Under the pieces are notes generated by a model, which saw only the letters and a list, made by a program, of their open reading frames with translations, was not told the DNA's origin and ran no database searches. Shown piece by piece: positions 34,501-46,600 of a stretch of DNA of 64,000 nucleotides (positions are counted from its first letter, which is position 1; each line of letters starts with the position of its first letter). The DNA lies in NCBI RefSeq assembly GCF_965638725.1, contig NC_134950.1, positions 3,596,101-3,660,100 of the forward strand. Direction: 5' to 3'. Origin of the DNA: Aptenodytes patagonicus. Its lineage: Eukaryota; Chordata; Aves; Sphenisciformes; Spheniscidae. The position numbers and the translations under genes are program-made.

Positions 34501-37280
34501 TCGATAGCCCAGCTCAAGTGCATCTACACCAGTGCACGCAGCATGGGTGGCAAACAGGAGGAGCTGGAAGCCATTGTACAGCGGGAGAGATATGACTTAG
34601 TCACCATCACAGAAACATGGTGGGGTGACTCATGATTGGAGTGCTGCAATGGATGGCTATAAACTCTTCAGAAGGGACAGGAGAGGAAGGAGAGGCGGTG
34701 GGGTGGCTCTGTATGTTAGGGAGTGTTTCGATTGTCTAGAGCTCAACGATTGTGATGATGATACGGTTGAGTGTCTATGGGTAAGGATGAGGGGGAAGGC
34801 CAACGAGGCAGATATCCTGCTGGGAGTCTGTTATAGACCACCCAACCAGGATGAAGGGGTGGATGAAGCATTCTACAAGTGGCTGGCAGAAGTCTCACAA
34901 TCGCTAGCCCTTGTTCTCGTGGGGGACTTCAGCTTCCCAGGCGTCTGCTGGAAGTACAACATGGCAGAGAGGAAACAGTCTAGGAGGTTCCTGGAGTGTG
35001 TGGAAGACAACTTCCTGACACAGCTGGTAAGTGAGCCTACCAGGGGAGGTGCCTCGCTCGACCTGCTGTTTACAAACAGAGAAGGACTGGTGGGAGATGG
35101 GGTGGTCGGAGGCCGTCTTGGGCTTAGCGACCATGAAATGATAGAATTCTCGATTCTTGGTGAAGTAAAGAGGGGGGCCAGCAAAACCACAGCCATGGAC
35201 TTCCGGAGGGCAGAGTTTGGCCTGTTCAGGACGCTGGTTGAGAGAGTCCCTTAGGAGACAGTCCTGAAGGGCAAAGGGGTCCAGGAAGGCTGGACGTTCT
35301 TCAAGAAGGAAGTCTTAAAGGTGTAGGAGCAGGCTGTCCCCATACGCCATAAGAAGAACGGGCGGGGAAGACGACCAGCCTGGCTGAACAGGGAGCTCTT
35401 GCTGGGACTCAGGAAAAAAAGGAGAGTTTACCACTTGTGGAAGAAGGGGCAGGCGACTCAAGAAGAGTACAGGGATCTCGTTAGGTCATGCAGAGAGGAA
35501 ATGAGAAAGGCAAAAGCCCAGCTAGAATGCAATCTGGCCACTGTCATTAGAGACAACAAAAAATGTTTTTACAAATATATTAATGACAAGAAGAGAGCCA
35601 AGGAGAATCTCCATCCTTTATTGGATGCGGGGGGGAACATTGCCACCGAGGATGAGGAAAAGGCTGAGGTACTCAATGCCTTCTTTGCCTCAGTCTTTAA
35701 CAGGCAGACCAGTTATCCCCAGGGTATTCAGCCCCCTGAGCTGGAAGACAGGGACGGCGAGCAGGATGAACCCCCCGTAATCCAAGAGGAAGCAGTCAAT
35801 GACCTGCTACGCCACCTGGACGCTCACAAGTCTATGGGGCCGGATGGGATCCACCCGAGAGTGCTGAGGGAGCTGGTGGAGGAGCTCGCCAAGCCACTCT
35901 CCATCATTTATCAGCAGTCCTGGTTAACGGGGGAGGTCCCAGATGACTGGAGGCTTGCCAATGTGACGTCCATCTACAAGAAGGGCCGGAAGGAGGATCC
36001 GGGGAACTACAGGCCTGTCAGCCTGCCCTCGGTGCCGGGGAAGATGATGGAGCGGTTCATCTTGAGGGCGCTCACAAGGCATGTGCGGGACAACCAGGGG
36101 ATCAGGCCCAGCCAGCACAGGTTCATGAGAGGCAGGTCCTGCTTGACCAACCTGATCTCCTCCTACGACCAGGTGACCCACCTAGTGGATGAGGGAAAGG
36201 CTGTGGATGTGGTCTACCTGGACTTCAGTAAAGCCTTTGACACTGTCTCCCACAGCATTCTCCTAGAGAAGCTGGCGGCTCACAGCTTAGACAGGTGTAC
36301 TCTGCGCTGGGTAAAAAACTGGCTGGATGGCCGGGCCCAGAGAGTTGTGGTGAATGGAGTTACATCCAGTTGGCAGCTGGTCATGAGTGGTGTTCCCCAG
36401 GGCTCAGTTTTGGGGCCGGTCTTGTTCAATATCTTTATCAATGATCTGGATGAGGGGATGGAGTGCACCCTCAGTAAATTTGCAGACGACACCAAGTTGG
36501 GCGGGAGTGTTGATCTGGATCAGTAGGAAGGCTCTGCAGAGGGACCTGGACAGGCTGGATCAATGGGCTGAGGCCAACTGTATGAGGTTCAACAAGGCCA
36601 AGTGCCAGGTCCTGCACTTCGGCCACAACAACCCCATGCAGCGCTACAGGCTTGGGGAAGAGTGGCTGGAAAGCTGCCTGGTGGAAAAGGACCTGGGGGT
36701 GTTGGTCGACAGTCGGCTGAACATGAGCCGGCAGTGTGCCCAGGCGGCCAAGAAGGCCAATGGCATCCTGGCCTGTATCAGAAATAGTGTGGCTAGCAGG
36801 AGTAGGGAAGTGATCGTGCCCCTGTACTCGGCACTGGTGAGGCCGCACCTCGAATACTGTGTTCAGTTTTGGGCCCCTCACTACAAGAAGGACGTCGAGG
36901 TGCTGGAGCGTGTCCAGAGAAGGGCAACAAAGGTGGTGAGGGGTCTGGAGAACAAGTCTTCTGAGGAGCGGCTGAGGGAACTGGGGTTGTTTAGCCTGGA
37001 GAAAAGGAGGCTCAGGGGAGACCTCATCGCTCTCTACAACTACCTGAAAGGAGGTTGTAGCGAGGTGGGTGTCAGTCTCTTCTCCCAAGTAACTAGCGAT
37101 AGGACGAGAGGAAATGGCCTCAAGTTGCGCCAGGGGAGGTTTAGATTGGACGTGAGGAAAAATGTCTTTACTGAAAGAGTGGTTAAACATTGGACCAGGC
37201 TGCCCAGGGAAGTGGTTGAGTCACCATCCCTGGAAGTATTTAAAAGACGTGTAGATGAGGGGCTTAGGGACCTGGTTTAG
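34501..37280 (+). pseudogene. CR1 ORF2 (endonuclease-reverse transcriptase), decayed
   Basis: The endonuclease starts in one frame (CIYTSARSMGGKQEELEA; TITETWW) and shifts near 34620. It continues with DWSAAMDGYKLF, a GDF block (LVLVGDFSFPG) and SDH (LGLSDHEMIEF). Stops lie at 35252-35254 and 35324-35326 in the same frame. The reverse transcriptase then runs open to about 36525 with [41 protein letters not shown] and the catalytic FADD (near 36481-36492). A second frameshift near 36520 moves reading to another frame that stays open to TAG 37278-37280 ([21 protein letters not shown]). There are at least four disabling lesions. In active relatives this protein nicks target DNA and copies the CR1 RNA. 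Confidence 0.92.
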
Positions 37281-37364
37281 TGGGCATGGTGGTGTTGGGT
37301 TGACGGTTGGACTCGATGATCTTAGAGGTCTCTTCCAACCTTAATGATTCTATGATTCTATGAT

Positions 37365-39034
37365 CTTACTGCTTCGAAGGACTTTGACCCTTTTCTGGGA
37401 GGCAATTACTTAGAGACAGGCAGAGAGGAGCCAAAATATCTCTGAGCAAGGGAAAAGAGAACAGACTGGCAGAATGTAGGGGCTCTGTCTGGTCGATCAT
37501 TGAAGTCATAAATATTTATAAAACTTCTCTTTTCTGTTCAACCTCTAAACACTCTTTTGAGCTTGAGACAATTTCAAGTAGAGCATAAAACTTCCCCACT
37601 GTTCATCAGCCTGTTTTGAGCCCTGACAATCTGCTTTTTAACCGAAAAGCTCAACAAATAGTTTACAAAATCCAAGCCGTTCAAGTACTAGTATTTATAG
37701 TGTCACAATTTGCAGGAGTCCTTGCTATGGGCCAACACAGCATCATGCTAAGCATTACATGAGCACAACCAGAAGAATGGTTTCTGCCTCAAACAGCTTA
37801 CCCCAGGGTGAAACAACAGCCGGGCAGAGACACAAATACACAGAAGTCACGAGCCAGTATCAGTCAGCAGGATCAGCGTGGGCTGCGCCCTGGCAACTAG
37901 ACCTGGCAAGCTCTTAGTAGGCACTGTGGCAAAGAGAAGCTCTGAGGACCACTAGGGATCCGTGGATCCCTTCCCACCACCAAGGGTTCACGGAAGTAAC
38001 TGAAAATCCACTGAAAACTGAACAAAACCCCACAGCGCTGTTCCTGCAGGTTAGTTTCCACAGCTGTAATGCTGGAGCAAAGCTGAAATGGTAAGTGAAC
38101 ACATACCCGAGCTTTCTTGTCACACCGGATGAAGCAAACCAACATGCCATTGTGCTCCTCAAGTCGCTTGAATTGGTATTGCTGGTCCTTCTGCTCTTGG
38201 GGATGGGTTAGTTTTCCTGAAGGATCTTTGTATCTCATGGTTTTGTCTGACGTGGTTAAACTCTTCTCCTATACACTGGTGTTCAACAGCTGGTATTAAA
38301 GAAAGCACCATTTTTAAAAAGGAGACATAAATTACATTCCTACTCAATAAATTACTTCGGAGTCTTTTTATCAATAAAAGAATTTACAAGCATGAAAATG
38401 GACATTTGCTAGTTTTGTCATCTGACATTTTCACAAGCTGGGTATGAACCAGTTGAGAAGGCAAAACCAGGTTTAAAAAGTCTGGCAGGAATGAAAATCA
38501 ATAAAGGCAATGACAGGCAGGTGGCAGGTTGGTGTAGCTGGGTTCATCTCTGCAGCAAGTGACATTTCTTTAGCAGCACTTGTGTGTCTCTGTACAGAGA
38601 AATCTTTTAATTCAGTAAATAATTCATTTCGCTTGCCACCACCAGCCAGACAGCTGCCAGGGGAGGAAATAAGGAACCTGAAAGTTACAGATGAGGGGCT
38701 CAAAGGGGGACACGTTATCAGCAGAACCTGGTTTTAGAAAGGAGAATATGGAAAGAGAAATACCCAGGCAATTACTCTCCGTAGAACACAGGTAGGATGC
38801 GAGTCACTGCTAAAAACCATCATTCTTGTAGTGTTATTGAGTTACACAGGAGAAAGAACAAGGTACAAAGAGAGGCCAGAGTATCAATATAGTGTTTAAT
38901 ATTCTTAAATTGAAAAAAAAAAACTAAAAAGGTAAAATTTCAGTTACCATCATATGATAAAACCCTTCATCTGCACGTTGAAAGAGTTATAAATATTACA
39001 TGGAGTATATTTCCAGTAGTTCACACTTCTATTA
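37365..39034. other. Intergenic, no gene seen
   Basis: The sequence between the CR1 3' end and the proposed DENND3 poly(A) site shows no repeat family or coding pattern I recognise. Some of it could be extended 3' UTR of DENND3 if a more distal poly(A) site is used. Confidence 0.55.
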
Positions 39035-40225
39035 GGCCTATGCTGTTTTATATTTATTAAAAAAAGTAGCAGCCCATTTTTTCCTTCTATTTACAATATT
39101 GTGAATATTGTATTCCACTTTACTCAGCACTGATACAGATAAAACTATTCTGCATAGATTCATTGTTTTCCTTGTAGATAATTGTCAGCAATGGAAAAAA
39201 CAATGTACATCAGGAAGTGATTAGGGAACGCTGCTCAAGACAATCCCCTAGACTGCAATCCAATGATGCTTGCTTCAGTAATTAAGGAGTAGTTTGATGA
39301 CTTTGCAGAACTTAAAAATTAAGCAGGTTCTACATAAAATAACAGCAGTTCCTCTGATTACAGAAACGACAACTGAAGGGAGGAGTGGCAGAGGTTTGTT
39401 TGCACAGTAACTGGAAGGTTGCTTCCAAAAGCAAGTATTATATATATGGAAATTAAATAAATTAAGTAAGTGCTTCAGAAGGAAAAAAAAAAAAAATCAG
39501 TTTCACAAACTGTTACAAATGCCAAGTGCTGTGCATTGTTTTTAAGGGAAAAACAAGTTTAAAAAGTAAAACAGCCATTAAGAATATCCAAGTATCTTGT
39601 TTCACCAGCAGGGAGCTTTCAGTGCTATCAGGGAGAGCCTGTCTGTGTCTACATTTTAAACGATGCAGCACCATCAATATACATACAGGGGTAATGGACA
39701 GTCTTCCCAGCTAAATCTAGCTGCTAGTTCAGAAAGATACTCAGCGTTTACAGTAACTCCATAAATCCAACAAAGGCACTTAAGTTTTTTCTTTTCAGTG
39801 ACCATTTCCAGCTATTATAGGCTGTAAAGACGGTATCAAATCCCACTTTTCAGGCAACCCATGCACTGCCCAAAAAGAGCTCCAGTGGAATTACCGAGCT
39901 GGCTTCGGCTCTCTCAACGCAATCTGCACCACGCAGTCTGGTCTATAACCTTGACCCTTCACAACAACACATGTCAAGTTTAAAGCCAGTGACCCCTCTA
40001 TTCACATTTCCGTTTCTTTATCAAATGTGCAGGAGCAGTATGAGGTGCAAGGAGAGATTCACTTCTACTTCGATTTTCTACAACAATGTAGGGACCAAAA
40101 TAACTCAATAAATACAAAACAGAAACACTGACAGGTGGTTGAAATATATGGAAAATGCAGGAGTAAACACAGCCTGAGGTCTTCACTTTTTTCCAGCACA
40201 GGTAGACGTATTTTGAATAGCTTAA
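39035..40225 (-). other. DENND3: DENND3 3' UTR (proposed extent)
   Basis: Non-coding sequence downstream (minus strand) of the DENND3 stop codon to just past the AATAAA read on the minus strand at 39058-39053. It contains no interspersed repeat. The length of about 1.2 kb is inferred from the signal. Confidence 0.55.
39053..39058 (-). promoter_or_regulatory. DENND3: Candidate poly(A) signal of DENND3
   Basis: TTTATT on the + strand gives AATAAA on the minus strand, about 1.17 kb after the stop codon. It is the clearest canonical hexamer I found in this stretch. Confidence 0.5.
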
Positions 40226-40426
40226 CTATTCAGCTTTCCAAATGGCAATCTTCCCTTCTTCCTTTCCAGAGCCACTGAGGACGTATCTGTCCTCTGCTGA
40301 GCACAGCGCCTTTACTGTATCTGCATGACCAACCAACTCTTTCTCCACAGTCTTCTTCTCGGCGCTGATCACATAGATCTTTCCTTTGCTTTTGCCTTGC
40401 GATCTTCCACTGCTGCCAACCCACAT
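40226..40426 (-). CDS. DENND3: DENND3 last coding exon: final WD40 blades
   Basis: 201 bp including the stop TAG at 40228-40226; acceptor CCTCCAG. It encodes [38 protein letters not shown] and the terminal blade [19 protein letters not shown]. The initial Met follows directly on Gln of the previous exon, so it is internal and not a start. Confidence 0.96.
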   Translation of the reverse strand: MWVGSSGRSQGKSKGKIYVISAEKKTVEKELVGHADTVKALCSAEDRYVLSGSGKEEGKIAIWKAE

Positions 40427-40571
40427 CTGGAGGAAAAACAAAACAAAACCAATCCACAATCATTTTCACTACTTTACATTTCACTCTAGGACACAGTCGA
40501 GGAATTTTACATGCCACATTGATACAGTGAGGGTTCTCTCTTGCTAGGCTGGAAAAGGGAAACACTGAAAG

Positions 40572-40613
<42 letters not shown>

Positions 40614-43600
40614 GAGTTCATGTCTATCTCTCTCTCAGACTCCCTGATCCTCCTCAACCTACTCACCTCCTCCCGGAGCTCTGTCACTAAGCAGAGGAGT
40701 TCCTCTCCCTGGGCGCACCTCCCACAGTGTGCTCACTGCTGCCGTCTGGTACTGCTGTAAGAGCAGGGCACACCCTGCAGCCTGACACCTGGGTGGCAGC
40801 ATGTTCCCACCGGAGCTCTGTCTGGGCAGCTGCGTCAGTTGTGGTGGGTGCAGAGCTTGGAGAGGACATGGCCTTCTGCTGGGTGGATACCATCGCTCCC
40901 CGGTCAAGCTGGCAGAGCTTCAGCGCCCTTCCTGCGCACCCTGCCGCACGAACTGTTGCTAGCGCTCCCCAGGGGTTTCCTTTATATGTGTGGGAGCTTG
41001 GCCACTGTTGCTCCTGGCCCCACCCAGGTCTTCTCAGCCGCTGTGGCACAAGCTGCAGGCTCCTGGCAGGTCTCTCTGCCCCTCTGAGGTTTCCCCGGTT
41101 CAGGAAACCCCCCTGTGCACCATGCTAGGGCGCTCTGCTGCCGATCGTGCCGGCACTGGAGCTGTTCACCTCAGCACCTTGACTTGCCTTTGGTTCCACA
41201 GACCCAGTGCAGAGAATAAGACAGGAGGTGTCACTTTACCACTGTATAAACCACAGCATGCCTGTATCTTGAGTGCTGTGTGCACTTCTGCTCTCTGCAC
41301 TGCAAAAGCAGAGAAAATCCAGGGAAGAGCAGCTAAAACTATCAAGAGAAAGGAACAGCTGCCATATGAGCAAAGATGGAAAAAGCCAGGACTCCTTCGG
41401 CTGGAGAGAAGGCAGCTGAGGAGGGATCATGTTAAGGTTTACAAAATCACAAAAGTGCAGATAAGCAGAATGTAGAACCAGTGTTCAACACATCCCACAA
41501 TTAGAGAAGTAAGGGACACGTGGAAACCAGTGAGAGTTCAGTTTCACTTAGAAGAAAGTACTTCTCTATACATGGCTGGCAGTGAACTTCTGGAACCTGC
41601 TGCTACAGTAAACTGTGGCACCAGCAAGTTCAAAATGAAATCAGACCCACAGAGATTGGGTCCGAAAATAGATAATAAAAGACTGAGGCAGAGGTGTACA
41701 CTTTAGTACCCCTTAACAAGAACCATGGACAGTGAGGGAGCTTAAGGGGAATGGACTGCAGATACAGGCCAGGTCCACAGGCTCTCCCTACGTAGCATTG
41801 CTATTGCCACCATTAGACGGAGAATATGGGGTCAGCTGCATCTGGTCTGACCCAGCAGAAAACAGCTGTGGTCTTCTTGTGCATAGTTTTATACAGGCTA
41901 AGTACTCACCCTTGTGTATTAGTAATGCTTGCCAGGCAGAAAGCATCCTATTTCAGATAGACACATTATGCGATTGCTTTTGTCTTAGGTTTCTTAAAGA
42001 CAAACAATGGCTTGTTTTTAATCAAAGCACTTAAAAGCAAGCCTGTGGCAGACAACCCTACCAATGTTGTTAGCCTTTACCAGGCTGCAAGTTCATTCTC
42101 AGTAACTGTAATGCTGTGTAGAAGAGGAGTGTGGGTGCTCCAGCTACTACAACAGGCTCCAGACTCCCCCTTGGACAACCAAGGCTGCCAAGCCGTTGGC
42201 AGGCTGAAAAGATGGTGCACTGAACACCCAGGTTCAGGGGATGGATCATAGAGGGATATTTTCCAGTTGTTCCTTTTGTATCAATGAGTTGGACTACAAT
42301 GTTAATTAAGGTGGAGCTGAGTAGTAAGTGGAAGAGGAAAGGAACAAAGTTCTTAAGTAGAACAAAAGGGAGCTTAATGCCTTGGGGTTTCCAAACAATC
42401 CTCTAACTCCCTTAAAACAGGGGTTAAATACATCCATCTCTACTTTGGGGACGGATCTCTCAGAAGGTTTTTCCATTTTGGTTCACAAATCTAACCAAGG
42501 GCTGAATACACAGAAAGCTTCCCTATTTCATGAGGCACTTCATGAAAAAAGTCATTTTTGAGGAAGGAAGGAGAGAAAATCTGAGAAAAAGATTCAGAAA
42601 GTTTCTCTCCCAATAGATATATATCAGCTATTTATTTGCAAATTAACCCTAAACCTGTCCATGTGGTATCACAACTACAATCATTTGCACAGCTACTGAT
42701 ACCATGCAGAAAGAGCAGGTACACAGCCTGAGGCCAATAATGACAGGGATGCAAGATGCTAAGGTAGGAAGCCATTGGCTCCTTTGGTCTCTGTTGAGTT
42801 CGGAATGTGGTAACTAAACAAGAAAAAGGTCATCTACAAAAACAGGCCAGCTAATTAGCATTTATTGTCTGTCTATTGATCTTTTCCAAGGCTTAGTTTT
42901 AGGAGCCCTGAGATTAAATATCAGGGGACCTAAACTTTCAGTTTCTATGGTTCCCTGAAAAAGTCAATGGCTAATGAAAGTCACCACACATTTAATGACT
43001 GATGAGGCTTTTGGCTTGACATGCATTTTGGGGTATACCTGTAACAGCCAGTTGTGTTGGGCAGTCATTAGCTTCTCTGATTTCAAAGAGGAATCAACAT
43101 TTCAAACCAGTACGTATACAAACACCCAGTAAGGAACCAATGACAGCCCATAAGGGCTACAAACAAACAAACAAACCTTTACTAAGGAATTCCACAACAG
43201 GTAAAATAGTCTCTCACCTGATTTTTAACTCTTATCATACAAGTAATATCAGAGCAATCTTGAAGATGAATCTTTTGAGGTGTACTTGTAAAGTCTTTGG
43301 TGTTCCAAATATACAGATCACTACTCCCTGAATAAGACGCCCACACTTCGTCTCTCTAAAGCACAGAAAGATATGTTTAACATGAGCACTGCTGACAGGA
43401 AGTATATTGCAATAAGTAACTATGGCTTGTAATACCACATAGTCATGCTTTGTTTAAACTCTATTAACAGTTTAAATATAAATACCTCAGGAAAGAGCTG
43501 GAAGCAGAGAAAATAGGAACACACATCCTTCAGGTGATGCTCAATTTTCATCTGTAGTCGAAATTCGTAAGTAGACACTGCAAGTATGCAACTTCCGGTA

Positions 43601-46600
43601 CCTTCAATATTAAAGATAAAGGGTTAGTAACAGAAGTGCCTACTTCCTCCATCTCTATAAACCATGGAGAAGAAAGGCAAAATAAAATGGATGCATCTAA
43701 CAACTGTCTTGTTTCTCAGTCAACAGCGAAATCTTTGAGGTACTTCCTGGTTTTCACAGTATCTGTTTTTTAGATCTGTTCTTTCTCCAAACTCTAGTCG
43801 CTATTCTGCAGTGCATACACCTGTTAGTTTAGAGTCCAAAAATGGTGAGAAGAGAGGAAACAAACTCCTTAAAATTAGGACATCTCATACTTAGGTTCTC
43901 AAGTACACAATTATTTTCATCTACAGAACTGAGACCAAGTGTCTGTGCTACAAAGTTAACAGGGCTGAATCCTTACCCACCACAGCAACGGCAGCATCGC
44001 TACTGCCCACAGCAGGACCAGGAATTTCCCAAGGCTTTAGCTGCTGTTCTGTTAAGATATGTTTGGATCCAGGCTCTTGCGAATGGTAGTACTGAGAATC
44101 AGTGCAAAATTCTTGAATTGGTCACCATTTATGAAACAACTTCAAGATGATCTTTTACCCTAGCACAAAGCTTTACTTCATGCATCTAAACTCCTACGGA
44201 GGGGATGACATTTCTAGAAGTGGCCAAAATGAAGGTCTGGGGATTACCAAGTCAGACCAATACCATAAAGTCTAGCTGAAATACCAAATGCAATTTGCAA
44301 CCACTATTGCCCCTCTAAACTTTAAAAGGACTTTCTCAAAGTTCTCCTTCCAGTTTACAGGCATCGCCAGGGGAGGTCAGACAAATACAGTGTAGCTGGA
44401 AGTCACATCCTGCAGCAGGGGCAGTACCTCCAGGACTGATCCAAGCTAGCCATCTATATAAGTGTTTTGGAGGCCTTACCTACAGAAGGCTGCTTAAACA
44501 GACTAAGTGGAGAAGGGGGGAAAAACATCATGTACACATAAGTCTGAGTTTGAGATTAATGTATTGTTCTGTCTAATAAAACAGTGTATTATGTGAAGAT
44601 GTAATTTTTTTTTTTAATTATTTGAGGAATGAACTTACAGCACCACAGTTGGTCATTGTGAAGCTTGATAGAAGTGAGATTTTGGCAGGGCAACTGAAAG
44701 ACATGGTTAACTTTCAGAGTGCTGACGTTCCAAGCAATCACTGTTCCATCTAAACTGCTTGAGTACGCTTCACTGTTGGTACAGATTAAAAAAATAGTAA
44801 CAATTTTATAGTGTACATTCATGTTCAGAACAGAGTGCATACACAGAAGAGACTTAATTGCAAAATAACCAATTTTACAGTAAGCCAAATTAATGTTCTT
44901 CATTTCAGAGACTGGAAGAGTAAAGCACAGTTACTATTTCCAACAGAAAATGGACTGAAGTCCAAAAGCCTTCAAGGTCAGATACCATCATTATTTAATA
45001 GTGAACAATGAAGACTGGTTCAATTCATTTAAACAAGGTGGCCAGAGTCTTGAGTGGACAGGAACATGTCCATCCTGTGCCCACCAAGATGCCTAGGGAA
45101 GGATCTAAACTTTTTTTCTTCCTCCCTCACTATATTCTAGGTAGCTGGCTCTAGACAGCTGAAAGTGCATTTAAGCAGGCAACAGCTCTGGGTTGCAGCC
45201 AGGCATCCACCTTTCAAGCTGCTTATGTCTCCTATTGGAACAAAAGTATTCTAGTACAGACATTTTTTTCTTCTTCTTAAGATTATATTTTACAAACTCT
45301 GCAACACTGGAAACACTGCAGGCTAAATTCAGAGCTCAAGTGAGCTAGAGCACACATTACATCATGCATGAGGAGTTAAATACAACAAAAACTTTCCCTA
45401 TAATTCTCCTGAACATTGTTACCCGTTGGATTTTCTCTCTTTTTCTCTCAAGTTAGGACAAAAATATCTGAAAACTGTTTTTCTTTCCTACCGCACCCGA
45501 GAAAACAAATTATACTATCCCTTTTTTTTTTTACCTTTAACATTTGTTGTCTTCAGGTGAGAAAAGCTTTTTCAAAAGGTTCCAACAACACCTAAGCAAA
45601 ATTCTCCCTGAAACCCAGTTACGCCTGCTGCACCACTGGCAGAGCTATGGCTGATGTCTGGTCTGCCCTGGGAGTTGCCACCCCCATGAGAAGACAGCAG
45701 GTTAAGACCTCCAGCCAACACTCTCCCCAATGCTACCAAAAGATCAAAAGCATTTTGCCTGCACAAAACAATAAATGTATTATTTCTTTTACAAACAGGC
45801 AGAAAAAAAAAATCCAGAAGCATGCTGTAAACATCTAGTCGATGATGTGCTCAAAGCAAAAATGAAGTGGTCTTTAAACTACATCTGTATTGATTCATCG
45901 CTGGATGCTGCCAATTCCTGGCTGCTCTCATCCTTGTCCAAACAAGCATTCCTTTATTCTCTTTGTTCCAAAGTACATAATGCTCTTTCTTTAAAAAGGA
46001 AATTCTTAGTTTACCCTATACAATATGGGAGCTACAAAAACGGGCTAAATGAAGGCTTATGTTAGCAGGATAAGCCCCCTGTTTAAAACAATAAATTCTT
46101 TCCAACATCTAGGAAAATCAGTCACTGGTTTCCTATATGGGCTCCTTTTCCTTGAGCACAAGTTAACTTTTTGCCTTTGTTTCAGTCAAATAATTAAAAG
46201 CACAATACTATATCATTTGGTTCTTTAACTAGTCCCCTGCTCACTGCGGGACAAATTCTCTAGGCTGGTGAATACTGTTCTAGCCACATAAAATGGCTTT
46301 CTGTTTAGCCACAGAAAGATTCTCCACATGTCCATGACTCTTCCGGTGGTACAGAGGTCCTTCTCATTTGCTTGTATATGTATTTTTAAGAAGACGACAT
46401 TGTAATTAAATATACCTGGGTATTCCATTCTTCTTCTCCACAATGATGTCTGTAACATCAGAACGATGATCATTTAGTTGCTTATTACAAGACATACTGT
46501 GGGTGTTGATTATATAAATAATGGAGTCTTGAGAACCGATCCACACTTGACTCTGTTCTACCATGATCATACAAGTCTGGGGAGAAAAAGCAGGATTAAA

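Larger units (their letters stand above)
32560..37364 (+). mobile_element. Long 5'-extended CR1 LINE, + strand, inactive
   Basis: A nearly complete CR1 of about 4.8 kb: a GC-rich 5' UTR with a two-copy repeat, ORF1 (33337-34423), ORF2 (about 34501-37280), a short 3' UTR and the terminal TGATTCTATGATTCTATGAT at 37345-37364. Most avian CR1 copies are severely 5'-truncated, so one reaching the 5' UTR is uncommon. The exact left boundary is uncertain; I place it between a neighbouring minus-strand CR1 5' end (32470) and the first recognisable 5' UTR sequence. It carries several frameshifts and in-frame stops and cannot encode intact proteins. Confidence 0.88.

Noticed and set aside
36471..37190. 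239-codon minus-strand open frame
   Set aside because: It is the antisense shadow of the CR1 reverse transcriptase C-terminus on the + strand, which has clear family motifs.
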